From: Planctobacterium marinum
GTDB taxonomy: Bacteria > Pseudomonadota > Gammaproteobacteria > Enterobacterales > Alteromonadaceae
Assembly (NCBI RefSeq): GCF_020687805.1
Contig: NZ_JAJEWQ010000002.1
Location: 819,590 to 883,589, forward strand
Length of the DNA: 64,000 bases
Direction of reading: 5' to 3'
Shown: in pieces, positions 1 to 8,447 of the stretch
Position numbering within the stretch: the stretch's first letter is position 1
How the letters are laid out: every line of letters begins with the position of its first letter
Position numbers and translations under genes: made by a program
The notes under the pieces: model-generated
What the model was told of the DNA's origin: nothing
Databases searched by the model: none
Seen by the model: only the letters and a program-made list of their open reading frames with translations

Positions 1-130
1 TACCAGTCCCTCTTTCTCCTATCACTAATACCGGTTTAGTAAGTGTTGCGATCTGAGAAATTTGTTCCAAAACCTCCAGAAAGCTATTAGCCTGACCGAT
101 TAAATTATCTTGTTGGCGATATCGACTCAT
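1..130 (-). CDS. pspF: PspF, sigma54 activator of the psp operon (partial)
   Basis: The first 43 codons of a gene that runs off the left edge. The translation begins MSRYRQQDNLIGQANSF and continues through LEVLEQIS to VLVIGERGTG, the Walker A start of the AAA+ domain, matching the N-terminus of E. coli PspF closely. PspF is an enhancer-binding protein that lacks a receiver domain. It activates sigma54 transcription of pspA and is held inactive by PspA. It is divergent from pspABC, as in enterobacteria. The rest of the AAA+ domain and the HTH lie outside the window. Confidence 0.93.
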   Translation of the reverse strand, partial: MSRYRQQDNLIGQANSFLEVLEQISQIATLTKPVLVIGERGTG

Positions 131-255
131 GAAAAACCTTATTATTTGGTGTATTTAACCAATTTGTGGTTAGAAGACAATGATAGGTCAATTCCCTTTA
201 AATTGCTAAGCCAAATAATACTATGTAATTCAGTGGTTTAAACAAAATATTAGAT

Positions 256-271
256 TGGCCTGTTATTTGAA
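256..271 (+). promoter_or_regulatory. candidate sigma54 promoter of pspABC
   Basis: TGGCCT, five bases, then TTGA gives the -24/-12 layout of a sigma54 promoter (consensus TGGCAC-N5-TTGCW). The -12 element deviates at its last conserved position; from memory the E. coli pspA promoter is also imperfect there. It lies about 60 bp upstream of pspA in the divergent pspF-pspA region, where PspF would act. Confidence 0.6.
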
Positions 272-329
272 TAACAAACTCCAACATTTTCGCAATCAGA
301 ATGAGATAAAAACTAAGAGGTAAATGATT

Positions 330-1004
330 ATGGGTATTTTTTCTCGTTTTTCCGATATTGTAAATTCAAATATCAACGCATTACTGGACAAAGCCGAAGA
401 TCCGGAAAAAATGGTGCGTCTCATCATCCAGGAAATGGAAGACACCCTGGTAGAAGTGCGTTCAGCCTCTGCTAAAACCCTGGCAAACAAAAAGGATATT
501 ACCCGTCAGATCGACAAAATGGAGCAGGAATCTCAAGATTGGGCAGCAAAAGCTGAATTAGCGCTAAGTAAGGACCGCGAAGATCTGGCACGCGCCGCTT
601 TACTAGAAAAGAAAAAATGTCAGGAACATGCTGAGAGCCTGAAACATGAATTGGGGCTACTCGACGAGCAATTGAGTAAACTTCAGGCTGAAGTTGAGCA
701 ACTGCAGGAAAAATTAGCGGATGCCAAGTCTCGTCAGAAAGCCATTATTATGCGCCAAAAAACGGTGAGTTCTCGACTTGAAGTTAAGAAGCGTCTGGAC
801 AGCAGTAAAGTCGATGATGCGATGGACAGATTCGAGCGTTACGAGCAGAAGATTGACAGTCTTGAGTCACAGGTGGATGCCTATGATCTGGGTAAGAAAA
901 CCCTCTCTGACGAGTTTGCGGAGCTGGAGTCCGAAAACAAAGTTGATGACGAACTGGCGGCTATGAAAGCCAAGCTAAAAAATCAAAAGAAAGCCAGTAA
1001 GTAA
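330..1004 (+). CDS. pspA: PspA, phage-shock protein A
   Basis: A 224-residue protein of the PspA/IM30/Vipp1 family. It starts MGIFSRFSDIVNSNINALL, almost identical to E. coli PspA, and is coiled-coil throughout (heptad-rich E/K/L sequence from about residue 25 to 200). PspA binds stressed inner membrane to limit proton leakage and inhibits PspF. An in-frame ATG lies two codons upstream at 324, but the AGAGG ribosome site at 316-320 is 9 bases from the ATG at 330 and only 3 from the other. The family N-terminus also begins at MGIF, so 330 is preferred. First gene of pspABC. Confidence 0.96.
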   Translation: MGIFSRFSDIVNSNINALLDKAEDPEKMVRLIIQEMEDTLVEVRSASAKTLANKKDITRQIDKMEQESQDWAAKAELALSKDREDLARAALLEKKKCQEHAESLKHELGLLDEQLSKLQAEVEQLQEKLADAKSRQKAIIMRQKTVSSRLEVKKRLDSSKVDDAMDRFERYEQKIDSLESQVDAYDLGKKTLSDEFAELESENKVDDELAAMKAKLKNQKKASK

Positions 1005-1034
1005 TTAAATAATAAGACGCAGAGGTAACTGACC

Positions 1035-1271
1035 GTGGAAGATGTCATTGGAATTATTGTCGCACCCATAGTGGTATTTTTAGTCATAGTAGCGCCTATA
1101 TGGTTAATTTTACATTACCGCAGCAAAAAGCAGTTGAGCCAGGGACTGTCAGAAGCTGAAATCAAAACGCTCAATGAACTGGCGCGTCAGGCCGAAGGAA
1201 TGGCCGATCGCATCAAAACCCTGGAAGCGATATTGGACGAAGAGTCTCCAGAATGGCGCAGTAAGGTGTAG
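1035..1271 (+). CDS. pspB: PspB, phage-shock protein B
   Basis: A 78-residue small inner-membrane protein. A hydrophobic helix (IIVAPIVVFLVIVAPIWLIL) occupies residues 6-27, followed by a cytoplasmic coiled-coil with the family end ESPEWRSKV. PspB works with PspC to sense membrane stress and recruit PspA away from PspF. The start is GTG with AGAGGT 8 bases upstream. It lies 30 bp after pspA and 2 bp before pspC, so it is cotranscribed. Confidence 0.93.
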   Translation: MEDVIGIIVAPIVVFLVIVAPIWLILHYRSKKQLSQGLSEAEIKTLNELARQAEGMADRIKTLEAILDEESPEWRSKV

Positions 1272-1273
1272 TT

Positions 1274-1705
1274 ATGAAAAAAGAACTTTACAGAGACACT
1301 GAAAAAGGAAAAGTAGCCGGCGTTTGCGCCGGGCTGGCTGACTACTTTGGATGGGAGTTATGGTTAGTTCGAATCATTTTCATCTCTGGGTTTTTATTAA
1401 CCGGCTCCTTTTTCTTCATGGCTTATGTTATTGGTTGGTTCATACTGGATAAAAAGTCCGACAAAGAAATAAAAAAGAGCGCTTTCGCGGTTGCGGCTGA
1501 TAAATCCAAAGGTTGGGTATCTAACCTGGGTGAGGATGCAAAGGTCGAGGTCAAATCTAAAGTCTGGCAAGCCGGTGAACCCCCTAAACAGGCTTTTAAA
1601 GATATTCACAATCAATTTGGCAAACTGGAACTCAGATTACGTAAACTGGAATGTTACGTTACATCTTCTGAGTACCAGTTAAACCGGGAAATCAACAAGC
1701 TTTAA
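1274..1705 (+). CDS. pspC: PspC, phage-shock protein C (PspC-domain membrane protein)
   Basis: A 143-residue protein with an N-terminal PspC domain: LYRDTEKGKVAGVCAGLADYFG at residues 5-26, then one or two hydrophobic segments to about residue 57. The soluble C-terminus is rich in charged helix. It is an inner-membrane sensor acting with PspB. The start ATG is two bases after the pspB stop, which supports translational coupling. Last gene of the psp operon before a clear terminator. Confidence 0.93.
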   Translation: MKKELYRDTEKGKVAGVCAGLADYFGWELWLVRIIFISGFLLTGSFFFMAYVIGWFILDKKSDKEIKKSAFAVAADKSKGWVSNLGEDAKVEVKSKVWQAGEPPKQAFKDIHNQFGKLELRLRKLECYVTSSEYQLNREINKL

Positions 1706-1721
1706 CAATGCCTCTTCCGGC

Positions 1722-1756
1722 AAAAACCTCTGAATAGCACAGAGGTTTTTTGTTTT
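1722..1756 (+). terminator. rho-independent terminator of pspABC
   Basis: AAAACCTCTG and CAGAGGTTTT form a perfect stem around a short loop, followed by a T-rich tract. It begins about 17 bp after the pspC stop. Confidence 0.88.
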
Positions 1757-1879
1757 TTACAGTCTCACTTTTTTGTCTAATACTTCTAACGCCATTTCTT
1801 AGCCTGTTGCATCCTGTAAGGGGTGTAAACATCTCAAAAATAAGTGCTCAGCAGGCAATTTTAAGATTTGGAGAACAGG

Positions 1880-2260
1880 TTGAACAAACCGGAACCCTGC
1901 GTTGGCATATTTTGGTGTTACAGACAGCACATCATTGCAGAAACAACGCCACGACTAGCCGTTGCCACAGACTCTCTGGGAATAGTGGATAGTTACTTTC
2001 AACATATCGATAGTTGGGAACACAAGCACTTGTATTTACCTGATTTTCCGGAACTTTACGGATCGGAATATCAGGAGCTACCCAGAGGGCGAGTGCTGTA
2101 CAATGCCCGGCGACAGCATTTTATTGTATACGCGGATCGCAGTGTTATGGTATCGACAATAAAGAAGCGTATTGCCGCGCGGTTCTCGTTTCCGGTTGCA
2201 GCCTGTCTCTGGCAAACGGATCCGCACTATCGGCATTTTCACAGGGTATCTGATGATTGA
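1880..2260 (+). CDS. conserved protein of unknown function
   Basis: A protein of about 126 residues that I do not assign to a named family. It contains CVGIFWCYRQ near the start and ELPRGRVLYN in the middle; the PRGRVLY segment resembles a small family of uncharacterised proteobacterial proteins I recall only vaguely. No signal peptide or membrane helix is visible. The proposed start is TTG at 1880 because GGAG lies 6 bases upstream; another TTG at 1868 is in frame but has no ribosome site. The preceding psp terminator separates it from that operon. Confidence 0.55.
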   Translation: MNKPEPCVGIFWCYRQHIIAETTPRLAVATDSLGIVDSYFQHIDSWEHKHLYLPDFPELYGSEYQELPRGRVLYNARRQHFIVYADRSVMVSTIKKRIAARFSFPVAACLWQTDPHYRHFHRVSDD

Positions 2261-2437
2261 TAGATACTTACGCCAGCTTGCGGTCAGGCAAGTCTTGTGT
2301 GGAGAATGTATCGCCCGCAGTATAAATGTGGCAGTACCGGAGCAGCCTTGATTATTAAACAAAGGGCAGTGCACAATGCCACTTCGGCAATCTTCGCCAC
2401 GTTAAATGTTCCTGCAGTTTAAAAGAGGAAAAGGAAG

Positions 2438-3592
2438 ATGGAAAATAACCTGCTGGTCAATTTGAGGAAGTACCGCCCCAGGGAAAATACTAATCCCCTT
2501 GAGAACTTTATTACTGAAGCGTTCGCACACTTGTTACGCAGTAGTGAAGTTATCACCGGCGCACTGGTGACTTACATCAATGGGTTACTGGAGGACGAAA
2601 TTACCTGGCACGGGCTGGATTATCAGGTTTCCACGCAGGAGAATTTCGCCAACAAATACCCTGATATGGTGCTTAAGTGGGAGTCGGGGGTTTTGGTCTT
2701 CGAGCACAAGGTCCGGGCTGATTTGCATTTTCAACAACTCGAACATTACCGGAATTACGCCGCTGAGAATTTCAGCGACTATCGTCTGGTGCTGATCACC
2801 GAACGTGAGTATCAGCATCAACAATCTCCTGACTGTGCCTTTTGCTGGAATAACGTTTACAGCTTAATCAAAAAGCAGTTAGCGCATATTGAACCTGATG
2901 TTATCTGGTATGCCAAGGAGTTCATGGCGTTACTAAAGTCTGAAAGTCTCGGACCCGTTGCGCCAATCAATCCAATCGCAATTCAACATTATCTGGAAGC
3001 TAAAGCCCTGGATGATCAGTTAGCGTCTTTGTTTTGCATGGCGACATTGCCTCAGAATAACTGGCCACTAGGCAGCGGTTTTGGCACTGTGATTAACGAC
3101 CTCAGTAAAAAAGTGGAGCAACGCTTTGGTATTGAGTTTCGCCCCATAGAAAATGGCTCAGCAAGAGGCTGGTTTCCCGGGATTTTTCACGGTGTGATTT
3201 TTGATGGAAGTGACCACCATTTTAATGAGGACATGGGCAATCGTTTGCATGTCGCAGTGGTGTTTGATTTTGACCGAAGAACACATCAGTTGTTACGTAA
3301 AAGCGATACTTTCAGACGTTTTAGTTTGGATTTTTGCCAGCGGATTGCTGCACTGAATGCTGACTGGAAAGTGATAAACAAGCCACAGCAGTCAGGTATA
3401 CAGAACATTAACTGGTATCACCCGTTGGCTCTGATACAACCCATGGAGCAGTTTTTTGCAGGGCTACACAACGCAGAAGATCAACTTGCCCATTTTGTGC
3501 AGCAGATGAGCAGGGTGCAGCAGGTTATTGTCGAAAGTACAGATTTCGCATCATTAGTGGCTGAAATGTGTGATGAGCGTTTGTTAACTTAG
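2438..3592 (+). CDS. PD-(D/E)XK nuclease-superfamily protein
   Basis: A 384-residue cytoplasmic protein. The core of a PD-(D/E)XK fold is visible: P75-D76, a 12-residue gap, then E89-H-K91 (VLVFEHKV), preceded by a helix with FITEAFAHLL. This matches the PDDEXK_4-type families often found as stand-alone, poorly characterised nucleases in accessory regions. The C-terminal 200 residues are unassigned. AAAAGAGGAAAAGGAAG lies just before the ATG, a strong ribosome site. Target and role are unknown; a defence or DNA-repair function is possible but not shown. Confidence 0.65.
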   Translation: MENNLLVNLRKYRPRENTNPLENFITEAFAHLLRSSEVITGALVTYINGLLEDEITWHGLDYQVSTQENFANKYPDMVLKWESGVLVFEHKVRADLHFQQLEHYRNYAAENFSDYRLVLITEREYQHQQSPDCAFCWNNVYSLIKKQLAHIEPDVIWYAKEFMALLKSESLGPVAPINPIAIQHYLEAKALDDQLASLFCMATLPQNNWPLGSGFGTVINDLSKKVEQRFGIEFRPIENGSARGWFPGIFHGVIFDGSDHHFNEDMGNRLHVAVVFDFDRRTHQLLRKSDTFRRFSLDFCQRIAALNADWKVINKPQQSGIQNINWYHPLALIQPMEQFFAGLHNAEDQLAHFVQQMSRVQQVIVESTDFASLVAEMCDERLLT

Positions 3593-3705
3593 TGTCGGAC
3601 AACCTGTGAGGATAGCGATAAGCGCTTTTTGCTGAAATTATTTCTATGTTATGAGGTTTTTGTTACTGACTGATGCTTCCTTTTTGCAGGGTAATGAGAT
3701 AAATT

Positions 3706-3723
3706 CGTAACATTATCTTTACA
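3706..3723 (+). promoter_or_regulatory. candidate TyrR box upstream of tyrR
   Basis: CGTAAC-ATTATC-TTTACA matches the TyrR box consensus TGTAAA-N6-TTTACA at 4 of 6 bases in the left arm and all 6 in the right, with exact 6-base spacing. It lies 19 bp upstream of the proposed tyrR start, consistent with autoregulation as in E. coli. Confidence 0.5.
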
Positions 3724-3742
3724 ATAGATTTTGGGGTACGAA

Positions 3743-5275
3743 GTGCGTCTGGAGATTACCTGTCATGACAGACTCGGGATCACGCAGGATGTTTTAGACA
3801 TTCTGGTTAAATATAATATTGATCTCAGGGGGATCGAAATCGATCCTAACGGAAAAATATTTCTGAGTTTTCCCACCATTGAGTTCAATGAGTTTCAACA
3901 CCTGATGCCAGAAATTCGTAAACTCAGTGGTGTCACCGACGTAAAAACAACACCTTTTATGCCCATTGAGCGTGAACGCAATGAATTAACCGCGATTCTG
4001 GAAACTCTGCCTGATCCCGTGTTCTCTGTGGACGCCAAAGGTAAAGTCATGCTGACAAATGATGCCGCCGCTTCCAGCCTGGATGTCGACAGAAAGAGCT
4101 TGCTGGGTACTCATGTCGCGGAATTAGTTAAAGGGTTTAATGTTGTAAAGTGGCTGGAGGGGCGTGATATTGGCGTTCAGACCCACAAAGTAAAGTTCGT
4201 TGAGCAGGACTTCCTTGCTGACTTTTTTCCGGTATATGTTCCTGATTCTAATCAGGTATCCATTTTGGCTGGTGCGGTAATTCTGCTTAAATCAGAATTC
4301 AGGTTAGGCCAGCAATTCAGTGCCTTTCATCAACCCAACGAAGAGAGCTTTAATCATATTTTGGCGCAAAGCCCGGTAATGAAAAGAGCGATTAGGGAGG
4401 CCAAAAAGTTTGCTGAGTCTGCCCTGCCGCTGTTGTTTGCCGGTGAAACAGGCAGCGGAAAAGAAACGTTGGCAAGAGCCAGCCACTCTGTCGGAGCGGG
4501 ACGTGATAAACCGTTCGAACAGATTGTGGTTTCGGGCCATTCACCACAAGAGTTGGAAGAGATGTTGTTTGGTGATTCTGCGTCTGGTGGTGTGCTCAAT
4601 AACGTCAGTATTGGCACTGTTTTACTCAAAGAAGTGTGCGAGTTAGCGGAATCTACCCAGGCAAAATTGTGCGCCTGGCTGGAGCATGCTGAACAACTGC
4701 GCAGCAAGGCGCCGAATAAGGATGAAGAGCTACCGCGGTTGATGACCACAACACAACAAGATTTAAGTTTAAAGGTTGCTGAAAATCGTTTCAGAGAAGA
4801 TCTGTATTTCCGACTTACCTCGTTGATCATTGTTGTACCCTCGTTGAGAGAAAGAAAAGGCGATATTATTGGTTTAGCTGAATATTTCCTGAAACAACAA
4901 GCCATGAAAATGGGCAAGCGAGTCCCCAAGCTATCCAAATCTTGTGTTGAGTTATTGCAATCTCATGCCTGGCCTGGCAATGTCAGACAACTGGAAAACA
5001 CGGTGTGCCGGGCACTTTTGACGGTGTCTGGCCGGGAAATTCACAAGGAGCATATTCAGCTACCTGGCGCAGCTTCCAGCTTTAACTTTTCCTCCAGTGA
5101 CTTTGAAGGGACGTTAGATGAAGCCGTTAAAAAATTCGAAAAGTCATTGCTAAGACAACTCTATCCTAGTTATCCCAGTACCCGACAGTTGGCGCGTAAA
5201 TTAGGTTTGAGCCATACCGCAATTGCGAATAAGTTGCGTGAATATGGCATTAGTCGCAAAACAATTAAAATATAA
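3743..5275 (+). CDS. tyrR: TyrR, aromatic amino-acid regulator
   Basis: A 510-residue TyrR (E. coli 513). Order: N-terminal ACT-like domain (MRLEITCHDRLGITQDVLD), PAS domain (about 75-190, starting at LPDPVFSVDAKG), AAA+ core, and C-terminal HTH (STRQLARKLGLSHTAIANKL). Walker A is GETGSGKE at 234-241. The Walker B position reads VLLKEV, with K296 in place of the usual Asp. The GTG at 3743 is chosen over TTG at 3731 because GGGG lies 6 bases before it and the family starts at MRLE. TyrR controls aromatic amino-acid transport and metabolism; maiA follows directly, linking it to tyrosine degradation. Confidence 0.92.
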   Translation: MRLEITCHDRLGITQDVLDILVKYNIDLRGIEIDPNGKIFLSFPTIEFNEFQHLMPEIRKLSGVTDVKTTPFMPIERERNELTAILETLPDPVFSVDAKGKVMLTNDAAASSLDVDRKSLLGTHVAELVKGFNVVKWLEGRDIGVQTHKVKFVEQDFLADFFPVYVPDSNQVSILAGAVILLKSEFRLGQQFSAFHQPNEESFNHILAQSPVMKRAIREAKKFAESALPLLFAGETGSGKETLARASHSVGAGRDKPFEQIVVSGHSPQELEEMLFGDSASGGVLNNVSIGTVLLKEVCELAESTQAKLCAWLEHAEQLRSKAPNKDEELPRLMTTTQQDLSLKVAENRFREDLYFRLTSLIIVVPSLRERKGDIIGLAEYFLKQQAMKMGKRVPKLSKSCVELLQSHAWPGNVRQLENTVCRALLTVSGREIHKEHIQLPGAASSFNFSSSDFEGTLDEAVKKFEKSLLRQLYPSYPSTRQLARKLGLSHTAIANKLREYGISRKTIKI

Positions 5276-5332
5276 TTAAATTCTGAAAAGTGACCGAAGA
5301 AGTTGTTGAGTATTTAACGACAGGAGATAGAA

Positions 5333-5986
5333 ATGAAACTGTATGGCTATTGGCGTTCATCGGCCAGTTACAGGGTTAGAATCGCGCTCAATCTGAAAGA
5401 GATTGATTATGAGTATATCCCCGTTCACCTCGTCAAAGACGGAGGAGAACAGCATAGTAATGAATACAAATTGCTAAACCCTGCCGAATTAGTGCCAACA
5501 CTGGTGGACAGCGATAATGAATCAGACATTATCCTTAATCAGTCTCTGGCAATCATCGAATATCTGGATGAACGATTTCCCGAAACGAATAAGTTGATAC
5601 CGGATCACAAACTGGATCGGGCCCGGGTTCGTGCCGTGGCCTATGATTTAGCCTGCGATGCGCAACCTATTCAAAACCTGAGGGTGTTGCAGTACCTTGA
5701 GCAGCACTTTAATGCTGATCAAAATGCCAAGACAGCCTGGGCAAAGCATTGGATAGAACAGGCGTTTGCCTCTGTTGAGCGTCGAATTCAAAACTCGGCA
5801 GCGGATTTTTGTTTCGGATTTAATGTGTCAATGGCTGATGTGGTGCTGGTGCCCCAATATTACAACGCACAGAGGTTTGGTGTTGATATGAGCCACTATC
5901 CATTGATAAAAAGAGTTGTAGATAATTGTAATAAGCTGGAGGCTTTTGTTCAGGCTGCACCGGAAGCACAACCTGATGCTCAGTAG
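5333..5986 (+). CDS. maiA: maleylacetoacetate isomerase (zeta-class GST)
   Basis: A 217-residue zeta glutathione transferase. The N-terminal thioredoxin-like domain has YWRSSASYRVRIALN, matching the family SSCxxRVRIAL active-site motif with Ala in place of the usual Cys. The C-terminal helical domain carries a typical FCFGFNVSMADVVLVPQ stretch. It isomerises maleylacetoacetate to fumarylacetoacetate in tyrosine/phenylalanine degradation. It lies 57 bp after tyrR in the same direction with AGGAGAT before its ATG, so cotranscription with tyrR is likely. The other homogentisate-pathway genes are not in this window. Confidence 0.9.
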   Translation: MKLYGYWRSSASYRVRIALNLKEIDYEYIPVHLVKDGGEQHSNEYKLLNPAELVPTLVDSDNESDIILNQSLAIIEYLDERFPETNKLIPDHKLDRARVRAVAYDLACDAQPIQNLRVLQYLEQHFNADQNAKTAWAKHWIEQAFASVERRIQNSAADFCFGFNVSMADVVLVPQYYNAQRFGVDMSHYPLIKRVVDNCNKLEAFVQAAPEAQPDAQ

Positions 5987-5997
5987 CGGTCGAGACG

Positions 5998-6465
5998 CTA
6001 CTGAGATTTAATCGGCAGTTCTGTGGTGTTTTTCACCTGTTTCAATGCAAACGTTGAACTCAGGTGATCAACACAGGGCAGGTGAGTCAGTTTAGATTTT
6101 AATAAATGCTCGTATTCTTCAATACTCTCAACAATCACTTTCAATAAATAATCTTTTTCACCACTGGTGGTGTGGCACTCGATGATTTCTGAAATGTCTT
6201 GTACAGCCTCTTCAAAGGCATTCAGCGATTCAGTATCGTGATTTTTTAGTGTCACATAAATGAAAACACTGACACCTAAGTTGAGCAACTTATTGTTTAG
6301 CAGTGTTACTTTGCTTTTTATAATGCCGGCACTTTCCAGCTTTTTAACGCGTCGCCAACAGGGGGTATGCGACAGACCAACCAATTGACTGAGGTCAGCC
6401 ATGGATACGGTGGCGTCTCTTTGCAGAACGCGTAAGATTTCACGATCAAACTTATCTAATTTCAT
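5998..6465 (-). CDS. Lrp/AsnC family transcriptional regulator
   Basis: A 155-residue regulator with an N-terminal HTH (LDKFDREILRVLQRDATVS, then SQLVGLSHTPCWRRVKKLE) and a C-terminal RAM/ACT-like effector domain (ECHTTSGEKDYLLKV). Such proteins bind amino acids as octamers and control amino-acid metabolism. It is divergent from the leucine-type dehydrogenase across a 269-bp intergenic region, which suggests that gene as a target, as in BkdR-type arrangements. It converges with maiA. Confidence 0.9.
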   Translation of the reverse strand: MKLDKFDREILRVLQRDATVSMADLSQLVGLSHTPCWRRVKKLESAGIIKSKVTLLNNKLLNLGVSVFIYVTLKNHDTESLNAFEEAVQDISEIIECHTTSGEKDYLLKVIVESIEEYEHLLKSKLTHLPCVDHLSSTFALKQVKNTTELPIKSQ

Positions 6466-6734
6466 TTAGGAGATAGGGTTTTTATTTTTTGTGAAAGGTA
6501 ACAGGATTTTTCTATTTCAGAAAGAATTTTAGTACAAAAAACTCGTTTATCGTGTATCTGATGGCAAAATTGGGTGAAAGATATTAATTCCTGAAAATCG
6601 CGAAATCCACATGGAATATTTTCCTTACAGCTATTCTGGTCTTACCCCGGATTTTCTTTGAGATCCCAGGTTACGACTGTGTCAAAATAAGTACAATCCG
6701 AACAACGCAATAATAATTGAAAAGAAAGAGTCCT

Positions 6735-7793
6735 ATGTCTGTATTTGAACATCATGAATTTGATCAACACGAAAAAGTGTTATTTTGCAAAGATAAGTCG
6801 TCGGGCTTGCAGGCGATTATTGCAGTACATAACACCAATCTTGGCCCGGCTTTGGGCGGATGCAGAATGTGGCACTACGCCGATAGTAGTGAAGCATTAA
6901 CTGACGTATTGCGCCTGTCAAAAGGCATGACTTACAAAGCAGCCATGGCCAATCTGAAATTAGGCGGTGGTAAAGCTGTTATTATTGGTAATCCTCATAC
7001 AGATAAAACGCCAGCAATGATGACCGCGATGGGGCGTTTTGTGAACGCTGCTCAGGGCGACTATATTACCGCTGAAGACTCAGGTATCAGTATTGATGAT
7101 TTAAATCTGATGTCTGAGCAAAGTCAGTATGTCGCAGGGATTCATTCTCGTTATAGTTTTCATGGCGGCCATGCCGATGGCAACCCGGCGCCGGCGACCG
7201 CCTACGGTGTCTTTGTTGGATTGAAAGAATCCGTCAGATACAAGTTAGGTACAGACTTAAAAGGCCTCAAAGTGGCAATTCAGGGATTGGGCCACGTAGG
7301 CTACCGTCTGGCACAACAATTAAAAGATGAAGGCGCAGAGCTGATTGTTACCGACATCTACGAGCAGCAACTAAAGCGCGCGGAAGCAGAGCTTGGCGCT
7401 ATTGTTGTAAGTCCGGAAGAAATTGTGCAGCAAGATGTCGACGTGTTTGCTCCCTGTGCACTGGGTGCGGTGTTGAATGAACGCACCATCCCGCAGTTAA
7501 AATGCAAGGTAATTGCCGGTGCTGCTAACAATCAGTTGGCTAAAGAAGAGCATGGAAAACTGTTGGTGGAGGCGGGCATTCTTTACGCTCCAGATTATGT
7601 GTTGAATGCCGGTGGCATCATTGATATTTGCCATCAGAACCAGGAAGACAGCAGCGCACAGGCGCTGAAAACTCACCTTGAGGGTATTGCCCTGACCCTG
7701 CGCGAAATATACACCCGTGCTGATCAGGAGCAGTTGCCCACTAATCGCGTGAGTAATTTGATCGCTGAAGAGCGATTCGGAAAATCCTGGTAA
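6735..7793 (+). CDS. leucine-type amino-acid dehydrogenase (Glu/Leu/Phe/Val DH family)
   Basis: A 352-residue NAD-dependent dehydrogenase. The N-terminal dimerisation/catalytic domain contains GPALGGCRMW and KGMTYKAAMANLKLGGGKAVI (glycine-rich segment with catalytic Lys), and TAEDSG follows. The Rossmann domain has VAIQGLGHVGYRLA. It oxidatively deaminates a branched-chain or aromatic amino acid to its 2-oxo acid; leucine is the best guess from family resemblance. ATG at 6735 is chosen because AAGAAAGAG lies a few bases upstream; a TTG at 6717 would add six residues. The divergent Lrp-type gene is its likely regulator. Confidence 0.88.
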   Translation: MSVFEHHEFDQHEKVLFCKDKSSGLQAIIAVHNTNLGPALGGCRMWHYADSSEALTDVLRLSKGMTYKAAMANLKLGGGKAVIIGNPHTDKTPAMMTAMGRFVNAAQGDYITAEDSGISIDDLNLMSEQSQYVAGIHSRYSFHGGHADGNPAPATAYGVFVGLKESVRYKLGTDLKGLKVAIQGLGHVGYRLAQQLKDEGAELIVTDIYEQQLKRAEAELGAIVVSPEEIVQQDVDVFAPCALGAVLNERTIPQLKCKVIAGAANNQLAKEEHGKLLVEAGILYAPDYVLNAGGIIDICHQNQEDSSAQALKTHLEGIALTLREIYTRADQEQLPTNRVSNLIAEERFGKSW

Positions 7794-7817
7794 TACCCCG
7801 CAGGGGCTGAATTAAAT

Positions 7818-7846
7818 TTGCAGTCCCAGGCTGAATTGGGCATAAT
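7818..7846 (+). promoter_or_regulatory. sigma70 promoter of the SRP RNA gene
   Basis: TTGCAG, 17 bases, CATAAT, ending 17 bp before the predicted mature 5' end of the 4.5S RNA. A short 5' extension would be removed by processing, as in E. coli. Confidence 0.6.
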
Positions 7847-7863
7847 GCGCGCCGCGATTTCAA

Positions 7864-7978
7864 TGGCGGTCCTGTTGGTCCTCCCGCAATGATAATTTGT
7901 GAACTCGGTCAGGCCCGGAAGGGAGCAGCCGCAGCAGATGACTCATGTGCCGGGATGTGGCTGGCGGGATTGCCACCC
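7864..7978 (+). ncRNA. ffs: signal recognition particle RNA (4.5S RNA)
   Basis: A bacterial small SRP RNA of about 115 nt. The apical hairpin core is unmistakable: GGTCAGGCCCGGAAGG, then GAGCAGCC and GATGACTCATGTGCCGGGATG, carrying the GGAA tetraloop and the asymmetric internal loop bound by Ffh. The 5' end TGGCGGTCCT pairs with GGGATTGCCA at the 3' end to close the rod. The internal CTGTTGGTCCTCCCGCAA segment matches E. coli 4.5S RNA nearly base for base. It pairs with Ffh in co-translational membrane targeting. Confidence 0.95.
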
Positions 7979-7990
7979 TCAAATTTACTT

Positions 7991-8266
7991 TTATTTTTCG
8001 CCTCTGCTTTCCCTTTCGTCTAAAATCTTAATACCCAAATCTATGGCTTCTTCGACTTCCTGCTCCATTTGGATCCGTTCTAACTGCGGCAGAAAAAAAG
8101 CCATGTCTACTTCGTACCTGATGTATCTCGGCGGCACTTTATTCAATGCCAGACAGCATAAATCGGCAATATAATCTGCCGTCTTTTTCCTGGGTAAGTT
8201 GAGCTTTTCAATGCGCTCTAAAACCAGGTGTTCGTAATAGTTGTGAATATCATCATCAAGTTTCAT
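7991..8266 (-). CDS. ComFB-family (late competence) protein
   Basis: A 91-residue protein with the ComFB core: CCLALNKVPPRYIRYEVDM after an N-terminal helical region (IHNYYEHLVLERI). ComFB homologues are small and mostly uncharacterised; some bind cyclic di-GMP or cyclic di-AMP in other bacteria. It ends 13 bp from the SRP RNA gene on the opposite strand. The length matches the family. Confidence 0.75.
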   Translation of the reverse strand: MKLDDDIHNYYEHLVLERIEKLNLPRKKTADYIADLCCLALNKVPPRYIRYEVDMAFFLPQLERIQMEQEVEEAIDLGIKILDERESRGEK

Positions 8267-8447
8267 GACCGGCCACAGTGATGTTAAACTCAGTAATTAA
8301 TCGTTGACCTTGTATCAATTTAAATAACCGCTGTTGGTTGTTCAATTGAAACAGTTTTAACCTAATCTTTTATATAGACCAGCTTACTTCAAAGAGCAAC
8401 ATACTCGTTTTACAGAGCGTGGTGCAAATGTCGTGCAGGAGAACAAA

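Noticed and set aside
3614-3630. Short AGCG/CGCT stem with Ts after the nuclease gene
   Set aside because: Only four base pairs; too weak to call a terminator.
4354-4938. 194-codon minus-strand frame inside tyrR
   Set aside because: Shadow of a well-supported TyrR coding region.
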